From positions 1 through 28,493 of the forward strand of contig DHAP01000050.1 in the NCBI GenBank assembly GCA_002397465.1: a DNA stretch of 28,493 bases, given 5' to 3'. Below, in pieces: positions 25,492 through 28,493 of the stretch. The notes beneath the pieces are model-generated. The model saw nothing but the letters and a program-made list of their open reading frames with translations. It made no database searches and was not told where the DNA came from. The DNA comes from Caryophanales bacterium UBA4951 (GTDB lineage: Bacteria; Bacillota_I; Bacilli_A; RFN20; CAG-826). Each line of letters opens with the position of its first letter. Within the stretch, counting starts at the first letter, position 1. The translations under genes and the position numbers were made by a program.

Positions 25492-25833
25492 CTAGAAGGT
25501 GCTGAGCATCAGCCCCGTCCTGTCATCGATGGCGAACGACCCGTCGCCCAGGGCGGCGATCCGCGAGCGGAGCTCATCGAGGAGTCCGATCAGCTTTGGC
25601 TTGATCGACGCCCCCTTGGCCTTGTCGAACCACAGGGTCTCCCCGTGGCTGTTCCACTCGAAGCAACTCGAGTACAAATCGCAGATTTGACGTTCGAGGG
25701 TCTGAATATTCTCGTCATTGTCGAGGATTGAAATCCCGCAAGAGAAGCGACCGTTTTTATCCGCGACGTCATCCTGTATTGCACCACTGGCGTATTCCAG
25801 TTCGAGCGTAATCGTAATTATTTTCTTAGACAT
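25492..25833 (-). CDS. unknown small protein, paralog of the gene at 23815-24192
   Basis: A 113-residue protein, not assigned to a family. It shares about half of the residues over a 60-residue C-terminal stretch with the product of 23815-24192 (LERQI, LYSSCF, NSH, FDK, IKPKL, DGSF). The N-terminus (KIITITLELEYASGAI) is a likely beta hairpin. AAGGA is 8 bases before the ATG. It begins 2 bp after the stop of the putative nuclease gene, so the two are almost surely translated together. An antitoxin or accessory role for that neighbour is the simplest idea; nothing in the sequence proves it. Its 5' neighbour differs from that of its paralog (rhuM), so the module has been shuffled. Confidence 0.75.
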   Translation of the reverse strand: MSKKIITITLELEYASGAIQDDVADKNGRFSCGISILDNDENIQTLERQICDLYSSCFEWNSHGETLWFDKAKGASIKPKLIGLLDELRSRIAALGDGSFAIDDRTGLMLSTF

Positions 25834-25835
25834 GG

Positions 25836-26318
25836 TTATTTCCTTTCTGGGTGGGCCGTGACGATAAACCCGTCATCCACCACACCAAACACCGAATAAT
25901 ATTTCCCGTGATAGCAATAGCGGCGGCTGACGCCAACTTGAATGCCGCCCATATAGCGGGGCTTCTCATTAATTATCGTCCCTTCCGTCACGATCCGGTA
26001 GAGGTGAGAAACAAGATCACCACCAGCGACATGGTGCATCTGGACAAAATCCCTATCGTGGTTTTGGTGAACAATGTGAGCAAGTCCCGCGTTTTCGTTC
26101 CCCTTTTCGAGCCATATGAGGTTTTTCTTTGTATCCTTTGCGGTAAAGACAAGATCCTTTTCGGAGAATTTTAGTTTCTTGTTCCTCATTTCGCTGACGA
26201 TATTTGGATCCACAAGGTCTTTTCCGATTGATTTTCTGCCTTGGTCGACAATCTCATCGACAACATGGCTTGTGTCGTGGGAGATTTGGAAAAGTCCGCT
26301 ATTATTTTTGCGTCCCAT
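25836..26318 (-). CDS. putative PBECR-like nuclease toxin
   Basis: A 160-residue protein. Residues 78-91 (GLAHIVHQNHDRDF) and the C-terminal YYSVFGVVDDGFIVTAHPE resemble the GL.HI...H and terminal VTA.P patterns of the phage-associated Barnase/EndoU/ColicinE5/RelE-like (PBECR) nuclease folds. Candidate catalytic residues are His81, His84, His87 and a late His156. This is pattern recall and could be wrong. I chose the ATG at 26318 over one 6 bases upstream because the GAGGAGG site then has a spacing of about 8. The start overlaps the end of the DUF4417 gene by 17 bp, and the stop lies 2 bp before the next start, giving a tight three-gene operon. Confidence 0.55.
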   Translation of the reverse strand: MGRKNNSGLFQISHDTSHVVDEIVDQGRKSIGKDLVDPNIVSEMRNKKLKFSEKDLVFTAKDTKKNLIWLEKGNENAGLAHIVHQNHDRDFVQMHHVAGGDLVSHLYRIVTEGTIINEKPRYMGGIQVGVSRRYCYHGKYYSVFGVVDDGFIVTAHPERK

Positions 26319-27069
26319 TGCCATCGCCTCCTCTCCGCGGACGCGGGCCGAAAGAAACGAAACCCGTTCGGAATTTTCCCAAAAGGGATGACAAAACGTC
26401 TGGAACCGGGCCGTAGAGAACGACAAGCCTTGGCGCAATCCTTTTCAGCATTTCCTCGAATCCGATGAGAAAGCTGGCCCGCTCGGACAAAACGGCGCAG
26501 CATTCCAAAGTCCCCACCGCGACAACGGATCCCTGTGGGATGCCATCGAAGCAGAACTCGAAACTCTCCTCGTCCGTCCAGCGGACGTTCGGGATCACCG
26601 GGTAGCCTTGACTCGTCATCCAGTAGCCGAAAGCCCGGCTCCGGTAGACGTTCCAGATCTGCATCGCCAGCGGCATGTCGCCGTAGAGCGAGAAATCCGG
26701 GGCGATGAGGCCGTCGCATCCCGCGAATCGAGAGAGGCGGAAGCCCTTCTTGCTCTCATAGCAATCGGGCGAGCAGCCCCTCCAGATGCCATAGGGCCCG
26801 TCGAAGTACTGGTCGAAGATGTAGAAATGGGCGAAGGCGCCGCTCCCCTTGGCCGGATTCTCCTTCAGGAGATCGTCATAGGCGACTAGCTTTTTGGGCG
26901 GGAGGGCGATGGTGTCGGGAATGACGGGGATGTTGTATTTCCCGTCGAATTTGGCGTAGCGGACCATGAAGGCGTTGAAGACGTCCTTGAGTCCTTTTGA
27001 GTGGCGGCTGTTCTGCGCCGGAGTGGATCCGGCTATGTTCGTAGCGAGTAATCGGTTCAAGTTTTCCAT
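26302..27069 (-). CDS. DUF4417 domain protein
   Basis: A 255-residue protein. The stretch APDFSLYGDMPLAMQIWNVY, then RAFGYWMTSQGYPVIPNVRW and FDGIPQGSVVAVGTL, is the DUF4417 signature, a family often carried by phages and mobile elements; its function is unknown. The C-terminus is a basic Gly-rich tail (RPRRGGDGNG). GGAGG lies 8 bases before the ATG at 27069. The gene is much richer in GC than its surroundings (62% in the 60 bp from 26641, against about 35% in csn2), a sign of separate origin. It overlaps the putative nuclease gene downstream. Confidence 0.8.
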   Translation of the reverse strand: MENLNRLLATNIAGSTPAQNSRHSKGLKDVFNAFMVRYAKFDGKYNIPVIPDTIALPPKKLVAYDDLLKENPAKGSGAFAHFYIFDQYFDGPYGIWRGCSPDCYESKKGFRLSRFAGCDGLIAPDFSLYGDMPLAMQIWNVYRSRAFGYWMTSQGYPVIPNVRWTDEESFEFCFDGIPQGSVVAVGTLECCAVLSERASFLIGFEEMLKRIAPRLVVLYGPVPDVLSSLLGKFRTGFVSFGPRPRRGGDGNGTQK

Positions 27070-27107
27070 AAAGAAAACCTCCATAAATGAGCACTTCCGT
27101 GCCTGGA

Positions 27108-27150
27108 GGTCCGTGGTATACTTGTGTTGTGGGAACGGTATATCCGGACC
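27108..27150 (+). other. long hairpin in the immA-DUF4417 gap
   Basis: GGTCCG and CGGACC, then GGTATAC and GTATATC (one G-T pair), form a 13-bp stem with a single bulged T and a 16-nt loop. It is followed 4 bases later by a second hairpin with a T tract on the plus strand. It could be part of a plus-strand RNA, the 5' leader structure of the DUF4417 mRNA, or a protein-binding palindrome. Confidence 0.6.
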
Positions 27151-27154
27151 ATGG

Positions 27155-27188
27155 GCTGATCATGTTAGTAGCGTGATCAGCTTTTCTT
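27155..27188 (+). terminator. plus-strand terminator between immA and DUF4417
   Basis: GCTGATCATG and CGTGATCAGC pair over 10 bp (one T-G) with a 7-nt loop and run into TTTTCTT on the plus strand. No plus-strand gene is seen upstream. The minus strand has no T tract after the stem. Confidence 0.65.
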
Positions 27189-27741
27189 ATAAAATGATTT
27201 TTGAGATTCCGTTAATCTTGTTAAAACGGGTTTGTGCTGCCTTCTTCGATACGCAATACCTCCTTTCGATCTCCTCGACCGATAGATAAAGACACTCGTC
27301 ATACGGCATAAGCAATTCTGCGGCAAAAGTGTCGGCTTGCCATTCAGGATTCATATAAGACGGCACATCTTCATCATCACTTAACGTTCGATAAAGAGGA
27401 ACGCCGTATACGCAAGAGAGAATATAATGCCCGACTTCATGGCTCCCGGTAAAACGTTCAAAACCATGCCCGTCGCACATGTTGTCATATGTCGTTTGCT
27501 TCATATACATAATGTGATTTGCCACATCAGTATTTGCGGGATGCTTGTCATCAAGACGAGGATTGGAATCGGTCAATACGTGGAATTCGAATCCCGTCTT
27601 GGCAAACATCCGAGGCATGTTCTCGATGAAATGTGCGATTGGGAAGGGCTTGTCGTTGGAAATACCATAAAAATCCCGGATGGCCTGAGCTACCATTCGA
27701 ATAGCTTTGATAGTTAAGGGTCCACTCCGGAATTCGCTCAT
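27187..27741 (-). CDS. ImmA/IrrE family metallopeptidase
   Basis: A 184-residue zinc protease with the HEVGH motif (residues 101-105; His101, Glu102, His105) and the downstream EWQADTFAAELLMP segment (133-146) that holds the third ligand and is the ImmA/IrrE hallmark. These proteases usually cleave the XRE repressor encoded next to them and so switch on a mobile element or stress genes. The ATG overlaps the stop of the XRE gene (ATGA), fitting a coupled repressor-protease pair. The likely regulon is the island to its left. Confidence 0.93.
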   Translation of the reverse strand: MSEFRSGPLTIKAIRMVAQAIRDFYGISNDKPFPIAHFIENMPRMFAKTGFEFHVLTDSNPRLDDKHPANTDVANHIMYMKQTTYDNMCDGHGFERFTGSHEVGHYILSCVYGVPLYRTLSDDEDVPSYMNPEWQADTFAAELLMPYDECLYLSVEEIERRYCVSKKAAQTRFNKINGISKIIL

Positions 27742-28094
27742 TTGATCTTTTCCCCCATGATGTCGAGCATGCGGGTGACTTGATCGCTGTCCATGTCTTT
27801 CAAGGTCCGTTGGAGGTTGATGGCCACTTTCTTCTGGCCCTCATTGAGGTTGGCTAATCCGAGAGAGACAGCTTGGTTCGTCTCAGCTCGGCTTTCTTCG
27901 AGTTGGTGAAGTTCCGTCTCGCTCAAAGTGTAATTTGAGACAAGCGAGTCATAGAACTTATCGGTGATGCTGCGGTCTCCCGCCTCGATGGCGGAAATGT
28001 AGGCGGAGGTAAAACCGGTTTTATCGGCCATGTCTTTTAATACCTCCCCTCGGTTGAATCTGATGGTTCTAAGAACCGCACCGAATTTTGTCAT
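27738..28094 (-). CDS. XRE-family transcriptional regulator
   Basis: A 118-residue protein with a helix-turn-helix at residues 6-60 (FGAVLRTIR, LKDMADKTGFTSAYISAIEAGDRS) and a helical C-terminal part ending DQVTRMLDIMGEKIK. The start at 28094 (MTKFG) is placed by AAGGAAAAGG directly upstream and by XRE family length; the open frame extends to 28436 but runs through the promoter. It is paired with the ImmA/IrrE protease gene by an ATGA overlap. A palindrome over its -35 suggests self-repression. Confidence 0.9.
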   Translation of the reverse strand: MTKFGAVLRTIRFNRGEVLKDMADKTGFTSAYISAIEAGDRSITDKFYDSLVSNYTLSETELHQLEESRAETNQAVSLGLANLNEGQKKVAINLQRTLKDMDSDQVTRMLDIMGEKIK

Positions 28095-28119
28095 CCTTTT
28101 CCTTGCTCCTTTTAGTTTC

Positions 28120-28147
28120 ATTATAACCACCGAAAAATGAAAATCAA
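28120..28147 (-). promoter_or_regulatory. promoter of the XRE-immA pair
   Basis: On the minus strand TTGATT (28147-28142) and TATAAT (28125-28120) are 16 bp apart, and the -10 box ends 25 bp before the XRE ATG. Confidence 0.7.
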
Positions 28148-28159
28148 CAGTTCTGTTAA
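28144..28159 (-). promoter_or_regulatory. candidate operator of the XRE regulator
   Basis: TTAACAG-AA-CTGTTGA, an inverted repeat with 7-bp arms and one mismatch, overlaps the -35 box. A weaker related sequence, GTTGAAAAACTTAAC, lies next to it. Confidence 0.5.
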
Positions 28160-28434
28160 GTTTTTCAACAAAAAGGTTAATATTGCCAGGAATAAGCAAT
28201 GGAAAAATTAAGGATCTCCTAAATCTAATTTTGGTGGTCAATGATTCGACCCAATAGCTTTTAGGAGCTTTGGCAAGGGAAAGTACTTCGGACGCTCGTT
28301 TCCGCTTGCGTGGCAGGCGATGAAATGAGACTGGCGCCCACTCTACTGGCTTTTGCCATAATCCAGCTTTCAAGGCCTCAAAACGCCAATATTTAGGGTG
28401 CCTTCGGCATGGTGACACAAGATATATTGGCATC
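28160..28434. other. upstream region without a gene
   Basis: I see no supported coding frame here. The region holds an exact 8-bp inverted repeat, CTCCTAAA (28216-28223) and TTTAGGAG (28260-28267), 36 bp apart. A further TTTTAGGAG occurs near the window edge. It may be regulatory or an element border. Confidence 0.4.
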
Positions 28435-28463
28435 AAAAAGGATGGCCCAGCTGGGCCATCCTT
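28435..28463 (-). terminator. terminator of a gene beyond the window edge
   Basis: A perfect 26-bp palindrome (AAGGATGGCCCAG and its complement, 28438-28463) is followed on the minus strand by TTTTT. It would end a minus-strand transcript coming from outside the window and so separates it from the XRE operon. Confidence 0.8.
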
Positions 28464-28493
28464 CCCCTCCCAATAAGTTTTAGGAGATTTTGC

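Noticed and set aside
26608..26889. Plus-strand and alternate-frame ORFs inside the DUF4417 gene
   Set aside because: Long shadow frames are expected in a GC-rich gene; none has a ribosome binding site or family motif.

Overview
The window reads as a chromosomal segment of a low-GC member of the Bacillota. It uses the standard code (TGA ends cas2, sbcC and others), has strong AGGAGG-type ribosome binding sites, and carries YlmH, SbcCD and a type II-A CRISPR system. An uncultured gut lineage near Erysipelotrichia/Mollicutes would fit, but that is inference.

1-4127 is ordinary chromosome: a DUF898-like membrane protein, a tiny membrane protein, ylmH with an upstream GIN-domain lipoprotein, an MTA/SAH-nucleosidase-like protein with an unusual N-terminal extension, and a DUF2871 membrane protein.

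4280-13680 is a complete type II-A CRISPR-Cas locus. On the minus strand cas9, cas1, cas2 and csn2 are nearly contiguous or overlapping and run into a 47-bp leader and an array of 48 identical 36-bp repeats plus one degenerate terminal repeat. A tracrRNA gene lies on the plus strand just upstream of cas9; its anti-repeat, three hairpins and terminator can be read directly. One old spacer (42nd of 48 from the leader) is identical over 31 nt to the nuclease-helicase (DUF2075) gene next to the locus, so the array contains a self-targeting spacer. The Cas9 catalytic residues are present, but the two PAM-reading arginines of SpCas9 appear to be replaced.

13829-22670 holds the DUF2075 nuclease-helicase, an AzgA-type purine permease, a minimal nucleotidyltransferase, a family-6 DNA glycosylase, and sbcC and sbcD. 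The permease terminator lies inside the coding sequence of the convergent nucleotidyltransferase gene.

23096-28493 looks like an accessory toxin/defence island, all on the minus strand. It has an XRE regulator with an overlapping ImmA/IrrE protease gene, a GC-rich DUF4417 gene, a putative nuclease toxin, two paralogous small proteins of unknown function, a RhuM protein whose Shine-Dalgarno is in a hairpin, and a TenpN-like (type III toxin) gene that seems inactivated by a one-base deletion three codons after its ATG. The two small paralogs each follow a putative effector gene and share an exact 17-bp G-rich element just past their terminators. A structured, terminator-bearing sequence lies on the opposite strand between immA and the DUF4417 gene.
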